Notes: generated by a model not told the origin, from the sequence alone. 64,000 nucleotides of DNA from Dugong dugon (GCA_030035585.1 CM057462.1:113765234-113829233), one strand, 5' to 3'; counted from the first letter of the stretch, positions 11,801 through 23,255 are shown. Translations and numbers: made by a program.

Positions 11801-13800
11801 CCAGCTCTTGTTATTGATAAAAGCTTTGGTTGGCTAATGTGGAATCCCGTATGGTCTATCTAGTTTCTCATAAGGAAAATGGAGTCTTTGTTAAAGACCT
11901 TTTAAATAGCAAGCCAACTTTGACCAAGTTTATGTATAGATGAAATAATGTCTTTATCATTTTTATAATGTAGTTTGAACAGTTCCAAATAATCTGAAAG
12001 TTTAATAAAACATGACTTTAAGTAGATTGGTCTATTTGGGTTTTTGCTGTTGTTCTAATCGTTTCTTGGGAAAACAGTACTAAACAGGAAGGGTGGGACC
12101 AGAGTACTTAGTTCCAAACATGGAAATCAGAGATGATTTTTTTCTTTCAGAGAATGGTAAGCGTGTATCAGACTTACAGGAAGTATTATTACGCACTGCA
12201 GGCAGAGGGGCTAAAGGTCCCCTGTTTGAACTTTCGGCCCTCCCGGGATCCCTAATCCTTTCGTTATTTTGTTTAACTTGATATAAGTCTTGACCAGTAG
12301 CTGACTCTGAGAAACCATTTCCTGACATCATTTTCAGAGGTGATGTGGGACTATTATACTTGCCTTTTCATTTTGGATTGAGAATGAAAAGTCCTACAGT
12401 GGTTCCTAGGTAGTACTTCACTTATGGTCCTTTAATTACCAGGTAATCCTAATTCGTTCCTTTGGCTTCAGCATTACCACTTCATTTTCAAACTTTGGTT
12501 AAAATAATCAAATGCACACACGTTCACGAACACATAAATACATTTAAGGGGCAAAAATGGACTGTAGTAGCACAGAAAATAACTAGATGCTTTTAATTAC
12601 CTCATTCATAACATAAAGTGATGGGGGAAAAGCAAAAAAGGTCAGGGTATGATAAATATAAAATTTAAATCTCTAAACTAATTTACTTTTTTTTTATTGT
12701 ACCAGCTAAAGCCAATGAAAATAAACATGTATTCCATTATGTTACACCATTATGGATTATTATTAATATCTTGTTTCCAATTTTATGCAATTTGGGTGTA
12801 ATCCAAATCTGTGCATTATTAGCCTGGGTAGGGGGTTTTGCTTGAGGTAGTTTACATTATATAGTCCAAAGCACAGAAATAATAAAACATATCTATAATC
12901 TTTACCCATTTCTAAATAGAGAGGAATAATCGGGGCGATTCTTCCATTGTGTGTCACCTCTGTTCATGCAGAGCTTCCTTTGAAGTCAGAGGGTAGCTGG
13001 CAGAGCCAAGGCTGAGAAAGTGGCTAGAGAAAAAGAATGAGTATTGTCAGGTCAGGTTCTCACACCTAGGTTTTATGCCACTTTACCCATTGGGTTTCCT
13101 GTAACGTGGAGCCTTTTATTGTAGTTTTTACCTTCTGCTTTATTCCTGGATCACCAATAAAAATTCTAATAACATACTGAGAATTTTTCTTAAGTATGTT
13201 TATTTGAATTAAGGCTAGATTCACAACCTGGCCCCTCCAAAAAAAAAAAAAAAATCATTTTTTTAAGAAAAAGCTCCAAACCTTAGGAAGCACTACTTTC
13301 TGTTTGTATGAAAGTCTAGATTAATCATAAGCACTTGCCAATTAAACTGGTATTCAAAGTGACTGCAATGCAGAGAAAGTTATGAAGCAGTGCGGGTTAA
13401 CTTATTTGTTTGGCAGTTTTCTTTCCAGTCTCCCTTGCTTTCTACCACCTTCAAGCAGAGATAAAATACGGGATTGCATTTACGCACCTATCTAAATTTC
13501 AGATTTGCTGTTTCCACTTGAAAATTCACTTATCAGCACCTGTTTGTTATAAATATTTCCATAGGGATCACGGCTATGTATGAATGTATAGGAGGCAATG
13601 CAATACAAACGTATACAATGATGGACTGAAGGTGGGTTCTGTCATCTGACTTAAGTGAATAGAAAATTGTCCCAAGATCCCCTTCAGTTTCAAAATCTCC
13701 AACAAAGGAAAATGACTGAAGGCAGAAACTAGGACAGAACTGACTAACTTGCCAGGCTGTGAAGTCATCTAAGCACAAACCAAGCTCTTCATTCAATTAA
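8897..13800. other. Single-copy AT-rich intergenic DNA
   Basis: No exon structure or named repeat seen. Poly-T at about 11771-11791 and poly-A at about 13236-13252 are simple runs. The longest frame (9361-9852 +, 163 codons) spans an AC run and resembles nothing I know. The part from 10,530 to 10,930 looks like conserved non-coding DNA and is discussed in the findings. Confidence 0.45.
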
Positions 13801-14430
13801 TATACTTTCTTTCTTTCTTTTTTTCTTTAAGTGCACTATGCTAAGCCATGTATTAGTGATACAAAGGCACAAATCACACAGTCCTTAAAAAATTCAAAGC
13901 CGAGTGGGGGAGAAAGACTGTTAATAAACAATCACACACACAGCACACATCATAACCCAGGTGTGTACCTGGTGCTATAAGAGTACAGAGAAAGGAGTTA
14001 CTAATTTTTCCTGAAGCTTGGGAAGAGGTCCTGCATTGGTTAATAACAGTGTTACAGAGGTGATATACATTCCAGGCAGAAGGAACACCATGGATTCAAA
14101 TCAGGGTATGTCTTAATGAGGGAAAAATTTCTTGAGTATGACTGTAGCATGTAGTGTACAGGTTGTAGAAAGAAGAAAGAATCTACCATAATTTGGCTCC
14201 AGGTTGCAGCCCCATAAGCAAAGCCTTGTATGTTATGCTAAAGAGTTGAGACTTCATCCAGGAAGCAGTGGAGAGTCACCAAAATGTTTCAGCCAGAGTA
14301 ACATGATCAGAATTCTGTTTTACGAGATAGCTGGCATCATTACAATCAAAAGTAACAAGAACAGATTAATAATTATCAGTTACAGTGAGGCTGAGATTTG
14401 AAAATGAGTGGGAGTCTTTGCTACGGTAAT
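13801..14430 (+). repeat. Ancient interspersed repeat
   Basis: The landmarks in order are a repeat-like opening near 13835, 'ttccaggcagaaggaacacc', 'aaagagttgagacttcatcc' and 'taacatgatcagaattctg'. Similar landmarks in the same order recur at 35,290-35,600, 41,641-41,890 and 44,440-44,860. This marks one old dispersed family. I do not trust my memory enough to name it. Confidence 0.6.
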
Positions 14431-14447
14431 GAATTAAGGAGAGTTTT

Positions 14448-14999
14448 CTTTTTTTAATTTAATTTTTTTATTGTACTTTAGATGAAGGTTTACAGAACAA
14501 ACTAGCTTCTCATTAAACAGTTAGTACACATATTGTTTTATGACGTTAGTTAACAACCCCATGACATGTCAACACTCTCCCTTCTCGACCTTGGGTTCCC
14601 TATTACCAGCTTTCCTGTCCCCTCTTGCCTTCTAGTCCTTGCCCCTGGGCTGGTGTGCCCCTTTAGTCTCGTTTTGTTTTATGGGCCTGTCTAATCTTTG
14701 ACTGAGCGGTGAACCTCAGGAGTGACTTCATTACTGAGCTAAAAGAGTGTCTGGGGGCCATACTCTCGGGGTTTTTCCAGTCTCAGGCCAGTAAGTCCGG
14801 TCTTTTTTTGTGAGTTAGAATTTTGTTCTATGTTTTTCTCCAGCTCTGTCCGGGACCCTCTGTTGTGACCCCTGTCAGAGCAGTCAGTGGTGGTAGCCAG
14901 GCACCATCTAGTTGTTCTGGACTCAGTCTGGTGGAAGCCGTGGTAGTTGTGGTCCATTAGTCCTTTGGATTAATCTTTCCCTTGTATCTTTATTTTATT
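14448..14999 (-). mobile_element. LINE-1 3' UTR fragment, youngest of three in cascade
   Basis: Read on the minus strand, this is a LINE-1 3' UTR ending in an A-rich tail (T-rich on plus, 14,448-14,475). It is about 85-90% alike to 15,265-15,790: both contain 'gagcagtcagtggtggtagcc', shortened here to 'cagtcagtggtggtagcc', 'ccgtggtagt/ccttggtagc' and 'tggtccattagtcctt'. It is 5'-truncated where the T/TAAT-rich run of the next copy starts. Confidence 0.85.
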
Positions 15000-15148
15000 T
15001 TTTAATTAATTAATTAATTAATTAATTTTTATTGTACTTCAGGTGAAGGTTTACAGAACAAATAGTTTCTCATGAAACAGTAGTACACATATTGTTTTAT
15101 GATATTGGTTAACAACCCCACAACATGTCAACCCTCTCCCTTCTCAAT
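15000..15148 (-). mobile_element. Very short LINE-1 tail with (TTAA)n poly-A remnant
   Basis: A TAAT/TTAA microsatellite (15,000-15,027) stands where the poly-A tail should be. It is followed by about 115 bases of the same 3' UTR seen on both sides ('aggtgaaggtttacagaaca' and 'acatattgttttatga'). It looks like a third, strongly 5'-truncated insertion placed in the A-tail of the older LINE-1. Confidence 0.75.
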
Positions 15149-16783
15149 CTTTTTTTTTTTTTGATGAAAATATACATAGCCATAGAGACACCATTTCAAA
15201 AATTTCCACATGCACAGTTCAGTGACATCAACTATGCTCTTCCAATTGTGCTGCTATTCTCACGTTAGATGAAGGTTTACAGAACAAAATAGTTTCTCAT
15301 TTAACAGTTAGTACACATGTTGCCCTATGACAATGGTTAACAAACTCACAACACATCAACACTGTCCTTACTCAACCTTGGGTTCCCTATCACCAGATTT
15401 TCTGTCCCCTTCTGCATTCTAGTCCTTGTCCCTGGACTGCTGTGCCTCATTAGTCCCATTGGTTTTATGGGACTGTTCACTCTCCGGCTGAACAGTGAAC
15501 CTCGGAAGTGACTTCACCACTGAGCTAAACGGGTGTCTGGGGGCCATACTCTCGGGATTTGTCCAGTCTCCCTTAGGCCAGTAAATGTGGTCTTCTTTTT
15601 GTGAGTTAGAATTTTGTTCCACATCCTTCTCCAGCTCTGTCCAGAACCCTCTGTTGTGATCCCGGTCAGAGCAGTCAGTGGTGGTAGCCGGGCACCATCT
15701 AGCTGTACCGGACTCAATCTGGTGGAGGCCTTGGTAGCTGTGGTCCATTAGTCCTTCGAACTAATCTTTTCCTTGTATCCTGTTCTCTTCATACTCCCTT
15801 GCTCCCGAAGGGGTGAGACCAGTGAAGCATCTTAGATGGCTGCTCACAGGCTTTTAAGACCCCAGATGCTACTCACCAAGGTAGAATGTAGAACATTGTC
15901 TTTATAAACTGTGTTATGCCAGTTGAGCTAGATGTTCCCTGAGACCATGATCCCCACAGCCCTCCGCCCAGCAATTCAGTCCCTCAGGGAGTTTGGATGT
16001 GTCTGTGGAGCTTCCATGTCATTTCCTTGTACAAGTTGTGCTGGTTTCCCCAGTATTGCATACTGTCTCACCCTTCACCCAAGATACCACTTATTTATTA
16101 CCTATTTAGTATTTCCCCCCCACCCCTCTCATCCCTGGTAACCAACAAAGATTGTTACTTTTTTTGTGTGAACTTTTTCACGGGTTTTTACAATAGGGGT
16201 CTCGTACAATATTTGTCCTTTTGTGATTGACTTATTTCACTCAGCATAATGTCCTCCAGTTTCATCCATGTTATGAGATGATTCACAGACTCATCACTGT
16301 TCTTTCTTGTTGTATAGTACTCCGTTGTGTGTATGTACCATAGTTTGTTTATCCATTCATCTGTTGATGGGCATCTAAGTTGTTTCCATCTTTCTGCTAT
16401 TGTGAACAATGCTGTCATGAACATAGGTGTGCATACGTCTATTCAAGTGATGACTCTTACTTCTCTAGGATATACTCCTAGGAGTGGGATTGCTGGATCA
16501 TATGGAATGTCTATTTCTAGCTTTCTAAGGAAGCGCCATATCGTTTTCCAAAATGGTGGTATCATTTTGCATTCCCACCAGCAGTGCATAAGAGTTCCGA
16601 TCTCCCCGCAGCCCCTCCAACATTTGCTATTTCCAGTGTTTTTGATTCTTGGCAGTAATGCCGGGGTGAGATGGTATCTAATTGTGGTTTTAATTTGCAT
16701 TTCTCTAATGGCTAGTGATCGCAAGCATTTCCTTATGTGCCTGTTGGCCGCTTGAATATCTTCTTTGGTGAAGTGTCTGTTCA
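15149..16783 (-). mobile_element. LINE-1, 5'-truncated, with ORF2 C-terminal part
   Basis: This is the oldest of the three nested tails. On plus it starts with a T run (15,150-15,163, the poly-A tail), then 3' UTR, then ORF2 from about 16,188 to 16,783. An imperfect 14-bp duplication flanks the whole cascade: 'ttaaggagagtttt' at 14,434-14,447 and 'ttaaagagagattt' at 16,784-16,797 (12 of 14 match). The element has no ORF1 and no endonuclease or reverse transcriptase domain, so it cannot move on its own. Confidence 0.9.
16188..16783 (-). pseudogene. LINE-1 ORF2 protein, C-terminal remnant
   Basis: ORF2p is the LINE-1 endonuclease and reverse transcriptase. Only its C-terminal end remains here. 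The frame 16,443-16,783 shows the cysteine-rich motif C-x3-C-x7-H-x4-C (KCWRGC, then HCWWEC) and the run [13 protein letters not shown], both typical of this region. Frame 16,188-16,424 continues in the same phase after a single TGA near 16,443. It carries the expected [14 protein letters not shown] segment. One in-frame stop over about 195 codons suggests a fairly recent insertion. It is not a host gene. Confidence 0.92.
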
Positions 16784-16797
16784 TTAAAGAGAGATTT

Positions 16798-17628
16798 TTT
16801 GAAGTTAAAATTGAAAAAGAAAATTGGAAGCCTCTATTTATACAGCCTTCATGTGCATACTATCAAGGTTGGGTCAGAGTGACAAGGGTAGAAAAAAGTT
16901 TTCTAGTATAGCTAGTGGTAGAAGATGGTGCCTGAAGTCAGAATCCCTAGAAGCACTGTCTGAAACTGAGTCTTCTGAAAATGGTTTATTAAGTGAATGC
17001 TCTATGGAGAAGTGGAGCAGAAGAAGCACAGTAGTGCAGGTGAAGACAGCTAAGTAAGCATGTGGTCTCAGCTGAAAACTAGCTTAGGCTGGTCCCTTGG
17101 AGCTCTGGAGCAAAAAATGTACCACAGTCATCCTCTCTTATTCCCATGGAGAGTAATTCTCAAGCGAGTCTGCACTGTTCATCTCAGGGCAATTCTTTAG
17201 GAAATGTGTGACTGTGATCTGTTAGCAAACAACTAATAGCAGTCAACTAATCTACTTGCAACTAATCTACTTGGGAGGAGTGCCACCAACAGCCACTGCA
17301 AGTCCACCCCTTGCCCTGCTCAAACCCACTTGCTTCTTACATTGTTTACTTCATCCAGGCAAGGCTGCTTCAAGATTCTGGTTGGTCACAATCTCTGTGC
17401 TACCATGTAAGAGGAGGATTAGCAGAACAAACTACAGCTCCCCCTGTTGCAGTTTGTCCCAAGGCCATAACTGATACCCATCATTTTGTTCCTCCATCAT
17501 CCTTCCAGTTGCTCCTCATCATTGACTAGTACTTCTGAAGGATTAGTCAGATTACCTGGAGGGGTAAACAAAATTCTCGTTTTTAGTGAGTGAGTATCTG
17601 GTTTCCATGTCCTAATCAGATTATGAGG
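16798..17628. other. Intergenic DNA, possible diverged LTR
   Basis: No gene seen. The stretch around 17,045-17,105 ('gctaagtaagcatgtg' then 'aggctggtccc') resembles 21,942-21,995 ('gctaagcaaggatgtg' then 'aggctggtccc'). The two may be relics of one LTR family. Confidence 0.35.
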
Positions 17629-17967
17629 GCATTAGTGGTTCATGGTAGAATTCTTGCCTTCCATTCGGAAGACAGAAGTTCAATTCTCAGCCAATGCACT
17701 TTATATGCAGCCACCACTCATCTGTCAGTGGAAGCCTATATGTTACTGTCATGCTAAACAGGTTTCAGGGGAACTACCAGACTAAGACAGACTAGGAAGA
17801 AAGGCCTGTTGATCTACTTCCAAAAATCAGCCAGTGAAAATCATGTAGATCACAATGATCCAGTCCACAACCAATGATGGGGATGGTGCAGGATGGGGAA
17901 ACATTTTGTTCTGTTGTGCATGAGGTCACAATGAGTCAGGGCCAATTGATGGTAGCTAACAATAACA
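17629..17967 (+). mobile_element. tRNA-Gly-headed SINE
   Basis: The head 'gcattagtggttcatggtag' is very close to tRNA-Gly, with B-box-like 'gttcaattctcagcc'. The body and tail follow the 2,645-2,983 copy: 'atgctaaacagg', 'gactaggaagaaaggcctg', 'ctacttccaaaaatcagcc' and 'gtcacaatgagtcagg'. It ends in an AAC/AAT-rich run. Clear target-site duplications were not found. Confidence 0.85.
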
Positions 17968-18049
17968 GCTAACAGTCAGGTTGCTGTTGCTGTAGTTACC
18001 CATTACAGCTAAAACAGGGCATAAGAATACCAAGATAAATACCCTAATG

Positions 18050-20850
18050 GATGACCTACGTGACAAACATATTCTTCCCCATCTCCGATATGTAGCAGTA
18101 TTTCTACCTCCTCATGATAATCAGAGTCAGTTACCCTTGCAAATATAGTATCCTTTTTGTGCCAGCTGGCCTAGCGACAAAAAGAGTCCCGACTAATATA
18201 TGAAGAGCCCTAGTTTTATGCTTATGGACACTTACTATATCCTCTAGTGGAAGTTTCCCTCTGGGTCTAGTCTAGGCTGTCTAGACTCACAAAGTCTAAA
18301 GTTTTGGGATTAGTCAGGAGTGACACTGAGTGGAGTCCTTATGTCCAACTCTTGATTCCCAGATTGAGGTATTCTACCTACTGGGGACACAGCACTGTAT
18401 AATATCCATTGGTTTAAAGTGTATACTGTACCGTGAAGGAGGGTGCCCATCTTCACAGGGTGGCATCTCTAAGCTGGTGCTTTAGCTGTACCAGTATTGG
18501 TAGAACAAGTGAAACCCGTGGTCATGTGCCCAATGCCAATCATTTTTTGCAATAAAGTTCATTCTTTGGTCCAATTAACAGGATGTTATCCATATAGTGA
18601 ACAAATGTCATGTTCTGCTGGGATGTTCAGAAAGTTCTAGTCCCTTCAGACTATCTTTCGACTGAGAACTGGGGGATTAACCTATCACTGGGGCAAGACC
18701 ATGACCACTGTTGTTCATCCTATATGAAGGCAAATTGCTTCTGATCCTCCTTACTGATGAGTATTGAAAATAATACATTTGCCAGACCAATAACCACATA
18801 CCTTGTATCCAGTTAATTTGCCCTAGTAAATATATCACGTACAGAATAGTAGCTGCAATTGAGAGTACAGCTTGGCTAAGTTGGCAATAGTCCACTGTGA
18901 GCCACTATGATCCATTTAGCTTTTGCAGGGTCCTGGTCAGTGAATTAAATGGGGATATGTTGGGGAATCCCACCCTGCATCCTTTAAATCTTTGAGAAAA
19001 GCACTAACTATGCCATTTTCCTCAGATGTGATGTTGTTCTGATTTACTAACTTGGTCAGAGGGTACAGTTTCCAGGGCTTCCACTTGGCCTTTGCTAATA
19101 CAATAACAGATAAAGAAAATAATAGGAGAGTAGTTCTAACCTCTAATGGATTCATTCTAATTAGCTGGGGACTAGAGAAAAGACCACCGGTAGGTCTGTG
19201 GACCCAGTAGATCCACAGTGAGATGGATCTGAGTCAGGACTCCATTTATTTCCTGACATTTATATGTTTCCACTCTAACAGAAGGCCTATCATGCTATCA
19301 GCATCAACACAAGCCTTGTATCTAATAGTTTTAGAAAGATCTGAGCATCGCCTTTTCCCTGATGTACAATTTCATAAATAAACAGCTCTTGGTACTTTGT
19401 GAGGAGTATTGGGGGAGCACATACCTACCATAGATATTTTCTCATGAGGACTCAACATCTTCTTTAGTCAATGGGTTCTGGGCCTGAGAACTGGCACAGG
19501 TATGAAGAGAGGGAAAGAGATAACGACCTTCTATTGTGGTACCAAAGCTTAGTCTTTTGGACATCTGCTTTTTATCTCTTTCGATTGTATGTATGAATCA
19601 ATACCCCTATCAGCTGCCAATTTATCTGTGGAAATGGCTACCCTCATTCAAGATATCCATTTCCATAGATCCTTTGGGACAGCCCTCACCCCCATCAGCA
19701 GCTATTCCAACCTTGCTGCCAATTGCAGTGATTGTACCCACTTAGCTTTTGATAGTTAAGTGCTGTTCCCTGGTCTCTGCTCTTCTGAATTTTTATCTTC
19801 CTATTACTAAAGTAGACGCAGTCCTGTAACATTCTCTCTTACCATCAACCTAGGAAGAACAGTGTTCCTCGACAATGTGTGGTCTCCCTCCTCAGCACAT
19901 TTCTCATTATATTGGTAAACAGAACATCCTCCAAGCCCTCCGAGGGACATAATCAGAGATGGATTTTTTCAGTCTTACATGGTAGACCCATTTTTGTATG
20001 TATCCTGTAAAAAAAAAAAAAAAAATGTTTAGTCCTTCTTCCACAGTCTATTACTACAGTGCTGTGAGCTCTACTCCATTTAAAGTGGGTGGTCAGTTTT
20101 TCCAAGTTACCAAGAGCTATCCCAGTTGTGTATTAAACCTATCTTCCAAGGCCTTACCAGGGTGTTAAATTCTGTGTCACAGGTGAGTAACGATATATTG
20201 ACAAACTGTCCCTTATATAGCTTGATATTCTGTCCACCTTAACCCAGTACCCTCAGGATCCATTCTCAGGCATACTGTGTCATCTAAGAACTAGATCTCC
20301 TTTTGTGTATAATTCCTTTCCTCCGTTAGCACGTCAATCATTTCCCTATGGGATATGCTGATTTTCATAAGGGAAAGTAGGGGCAAATCCTGAGAACTGT
20401 CTTGTAAGGCATTTGCCTTATTTGTGACTTGCACATAGTCTTCATGATAGGGGCTCTCACTTCCGGCAAGAGAGAATAAGCTAGGTCTATGAGCCCAAAG
20501 ATTTCAGAGGAATATACAAATTTAACATTCTCAAGGACATCTACCTAGATATTGCTATCCCAAATCCTAAGATTCTACTTATTTTCATCCAGGGTCCTGT
20601 ATTTGGCATAGGAGATTTTCCTAGGCTGAGAATTTAGTCTTCTGTAAAGTTTTGCCACTTTTACAATTAAGTCATAGGCTTCATCTTCTCTAGTAATGAA
20701 ATACAGAAATGATCCTTGAAAGTATAGTCTTTAGGCCTCATCTTGAAATCTATCTGCCCTCTAGCTAGAGAAGATGAGTCTCTTTAAATGCTGCTAATGA
20801 GATTTTCTGACTCTCACATTTTGCTTTAAATTCCAAATAGTATATTTGAG
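18050..20850 (-). mobile_element. ERVL-type endogenous retrovirus internal region, heavily decayed
   Basis: The recognised core is reverse transcriptase coding sequence on the minus strand (18,550-19,155; see the pol entry). The flanking sequence on both sides lacks other repeat signatures and is interpreted as the rest of the provirus, with gag/protease-side sequence toward 20,850 and later pol toward 18,050. That extension is inference. No minus-strand LTR is seen at either end. The neighbour at 20,855-21,373 is an LTR in the opposite orientation. Confidence 0.65.
18550..19155 (-). pseudogene. ERVL pol reverse transcriptase remnant
   Basis: This is the reverse transcriptase part of an old endogenous retrovirus. 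Three minus-strand segments line up in the order of the domain. Frame 19,155-18,937 carries KDLKDAGWDSPT. Frame 18,895-18,677 carries the MDYCQLSQAV segment and the following core region. The catalytic-type box HYMDNILLIG has its YMDN codons at 18,585-18,596, with N where the family usually has D. The three segments lie in three different reading phases, so at least two frameshifts as well as stops separate them. It is a dead copy. Confidence 0.8.
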
Positions 20851-20854
20851 TCTA

Positions 20855-21373
20855 TGTGGCAGACAGACTCTAAGATGGCTTCCAAGTAGCCCAGTCTCCT
20901 GATATTCATGACATTGTATAATCCACTACCTTGAGTATGGGCTGGCCTAGTAACTGGCTTCTAACCAACATAGTGTAAAACTAATGGGATGTCACTTCCA
21001 TGATTAGACTTCATTGTGACTTCCCTCTTGCTAATAGGATCCCTGTCTTGCTGGCTTTGATAAATTAATCTGCCATGCTGGAAAGGCTCAGGTGGAAAAG
21101 AACATGATGGCTTTCAGCCAGTACCATGCAAGAAACTGAATCCTGTCAACAACCATATTAGCTTGAAAGTGGATCCATCCCCAGTTGAGTCTTCAGGTGA
21201 GACCCCAGCCCTGGAAGACACCTTGATTGGAGCCTTGTAAGAGACCTTAAAGAGAGGAACTAGCTGAGTTATACATGGATTCTGGACCCATAGAAAAAGT
21301 GAGATAATAAATTTGTGTGGTTTTAAGATGCTAATTTTGTGGTAATTTGTTACACGGCAGTAGATATGTAATA
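20855..21373 (+). mobile_element. Solo LTR, ERVL/MaLR class
   Basis: It starts with 'tgtggcagacagactctaag' and ends after the polyadenylation-type block 'gagataataaatttgtgtgg', then 'tttgtggtaatttgttacac'. The AATAAA near the right end sets the plus orientation. The same family occurs at 51,629-52,354. It abuts the minus-strand ERVL region but points the other way, so it is not that provirus's own 5' LTR in simple form. Confidence 0.75.
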
Positions 21374-21554
21374 GAGCCTGTCATTTTCTCTTTTCAATGC
21401 ATCAATTATACTTAGCAACAGTCACCCACTTCCACAGTCCTTATAGTTCCGATTTCTCCATCCCTCTCAAAGGCCAGAAACATTACACCAACTACTGCAT
21501 CCCCTTCTACCTGTATCTCATCCCAGGTTACTGCCATGGCTGAAAATCTGAGCC

Positions 21555-21741
21555 AAGGGTTGGCAAACTTTTTCTGTAAAGGGCCAGATGGTAAATATTT
21601 TAGACTTTGCAGGCCATATGGTCTCTGTTGCAACTGCTGAATTCTGTCTGACAATACATAAATGAATGTATTTCAATAAAACATTATTTACAAAACAGCG
21701 GTAGGCTGGGTTTGGATCATGGACGATAGATTGCCAACTCT
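21555..21741. mobile_element. Non-autonomous hAT-type DNA transposon (MER family)
   Basis: 'gggttggcaaactttttctg', 'aaagggccagatggtaaata' and 'ttgcaggccatatggtctct' belong to a common placental MITE-like element. The ends 'ggttggcaaact' and 'gattgccaactc' are near-inverted copies. It encodes nothing. Confidence 0.75.
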
Positions 21742-21779
21742 TGATCCTAACGATCATATAACTACAGAATGTCAGAGAC

Positions 21780-22230
21780 TAACAGTACTGTACCTACCAC
21801 TCAGAGATGGGTTAACAGTAAGCAAGATATGCACAGGCTTACATTAAGCAAGGTATGTACCGGTTTTTTTGTGTTTACTTACTAATCTGTAGTGCACAAT
21901 TTCACATGCGAAACAGGAGACAGGAAAGGGCAAGGGAAGAAAGCTAAGCAAGGATGTGTGCTGAGCTGAAGACTGTGGGAGGCTGGTCCCAGAGCTTAAG
22001 CCACGCTTGGGGCAAAGAGGATAACCTTTTGTACTCCTTGTGTCAATCAGAGATTGGCTGCTCCAGTTGGGGAACCTTCCAAACAGGGCAGCTTCCTTAT
22101 AAGCAACATTCACAGCAGCTGGGTTATGGATGCTTCCCTATCCCTCCCCTGGGGCAATCTTTCTACCCCAATTAAACTTCTGTTAAGAACCTATCAGTAT
22201 TTTCATTCATTTTTAATGGGTGGAAATCGG
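21780..22230 (+). mobile_element. Possible LTR
   Basis: The 3' part 'ccccaattaaacttctgtta' followed by 'tttcattcatttttaatggg' looks like the polyadenylation end of an ERV1-like LTR. The middle shares about 50 bases with 17,045-17,105. I cannot define the ends. Confidence 0.35.
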
Positions 22231-22409
22231 TTGGTTAAAATATAAAGAATATTAATGACGCCAAAAAGAATGTAAAATAATTTCTTCTAGTTTTCATTAT
22301 ATACTTCAGAGGTGTTAATTATCACTTTCCTTAGCCCCTTTTCATAACTAGAACCAACATAGTCAAAAAGAATTGAGTGACAGTTTGGGAAGCAATTAAG
22401 GTAAGTATG

Positions 22410-22460
22410 CACTATGAGTCGGAATCGACTCGACAGCAACGAGTTTGGTTTTTTTGGTTT
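22410..22460 (+). mobile_element. AfroSINE 3' tail fragment
   Basis: 'actatgagtcggaatcgact' followed by 'cgacagcaacgagtttggtt' is a nearly unmutated AfroSINE tail. Its head is missing, so the copy is strongly 5'-truncated. Confidence 0.85.
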
Positions 22461-22555
22461 ATGAGCAGTACCACGATGAAAATCAAATAGCTCAAATTTC
22501 TCTTATTATTTGGTGCTCAATATTAAATACCATAATGGCAATCACCATGGAGCCC

Positions 22556-22785
22556 GACTGTATTAGTTCCTGCCTCATCCTATCCCTTACTAGCTGTGTG
22601 AACTTAAGCAAGTTACCTGAACTTCTCTGCCTCAGTTTTCTCATCTGTAAAATGGGGATAATAGTAGTATCTACTCTATAAAGTCACTTTTAGGAAAAAA
22701 GAAAGAGCTAATACATGCAAGTGTTCATAATAGCACTTGGTATGTAGTACACACTTAATAAATGTTAGCTTTATTATTGTTGTTG
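22556..22785 (+). mobile_element. MIR SINE
   Basis: Classic MIR core order: 'actagctgtgtgaacttaag', 'caagttacctgaacttctct', 'tcatctgtaaaatggggata', ending in 'acttaataaatgttagcttt'. Confidence 0.92.
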
Positions 22786-23026
22786 GTGTTACATTTATCC
22801 TGATCACTAAATACTGTTGTATTTAAAAGTAGCTTTTTGAGTGCATCATAAATTCATGTTATGGGTTCTATTAGCCCTGCACTTCAAAATGTTGGAAAAT
22901 AGAATTATATTAGTTTGTTCTCAGGTAAAATCCAAGTCTCCTTCCCAGACCCCAAGGAAAACTCTGCAGAGTCATATTTTTGAGTCCCTCTGTAGACAAA
23001 GAGTTGGAAGTGCACCTATGCTTTAA

Positions 23027-23075
23027 GCAAATATATATATATATATATTTATATATTTATATGTATGTATGTATA
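23027..23075 (+). repeat. (TA)n/(TATG)n microsatellite
   Basis: A pure AT run (23,030-23,048) grades into TATG units up to the SINE insertion point. Its remainder continues at 23,243-23,255 and again at 23,730-23,752. Confidence 0.9.
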
Positions 23076-23242
23076 TGGAGGCCTGGTGGCGCATTGGTTA
23101 AGACTGGCTGCTAACCAAAAGTCTGGCAGTTCAAACCCACCAGCTGCTCCTTGGAAACCCTATGAGGCAGTCCTACTCTGTCCTATAGGGTCAGTATGAG
23201 TCAGAACCAACTCCATGGCAACGGGTTTGATTTTTGGTTTTT
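23076..23242 (+). mobile_element. AfroSINE, full length, short type
   Basis: Head 'ggaggcctggtggcgcattg', body 'ctgctccttggaaaccctat', tail 'gtcagtatgagtcagaacca' and 'ggcaacgggtttga', then a T-rich end. The duplication 'tatgtatgtata' flanks it at 23,064-23,075 and 23,243-23,254. Because the target is itself a TATG repeat, the exact length is uncertain. Confidence 0.9.
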
Positions 23243-23255
23243 TATGTATGTATAG

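Noticed and set aside
12125..12165. Acceptor-like 'ttctttcag' followed by donor-like 'ggtaagc', possible micro-exon
   Set aside because: The implied exon is only about six bases and no neighbouring exons were seen, so it is a coincidental match.
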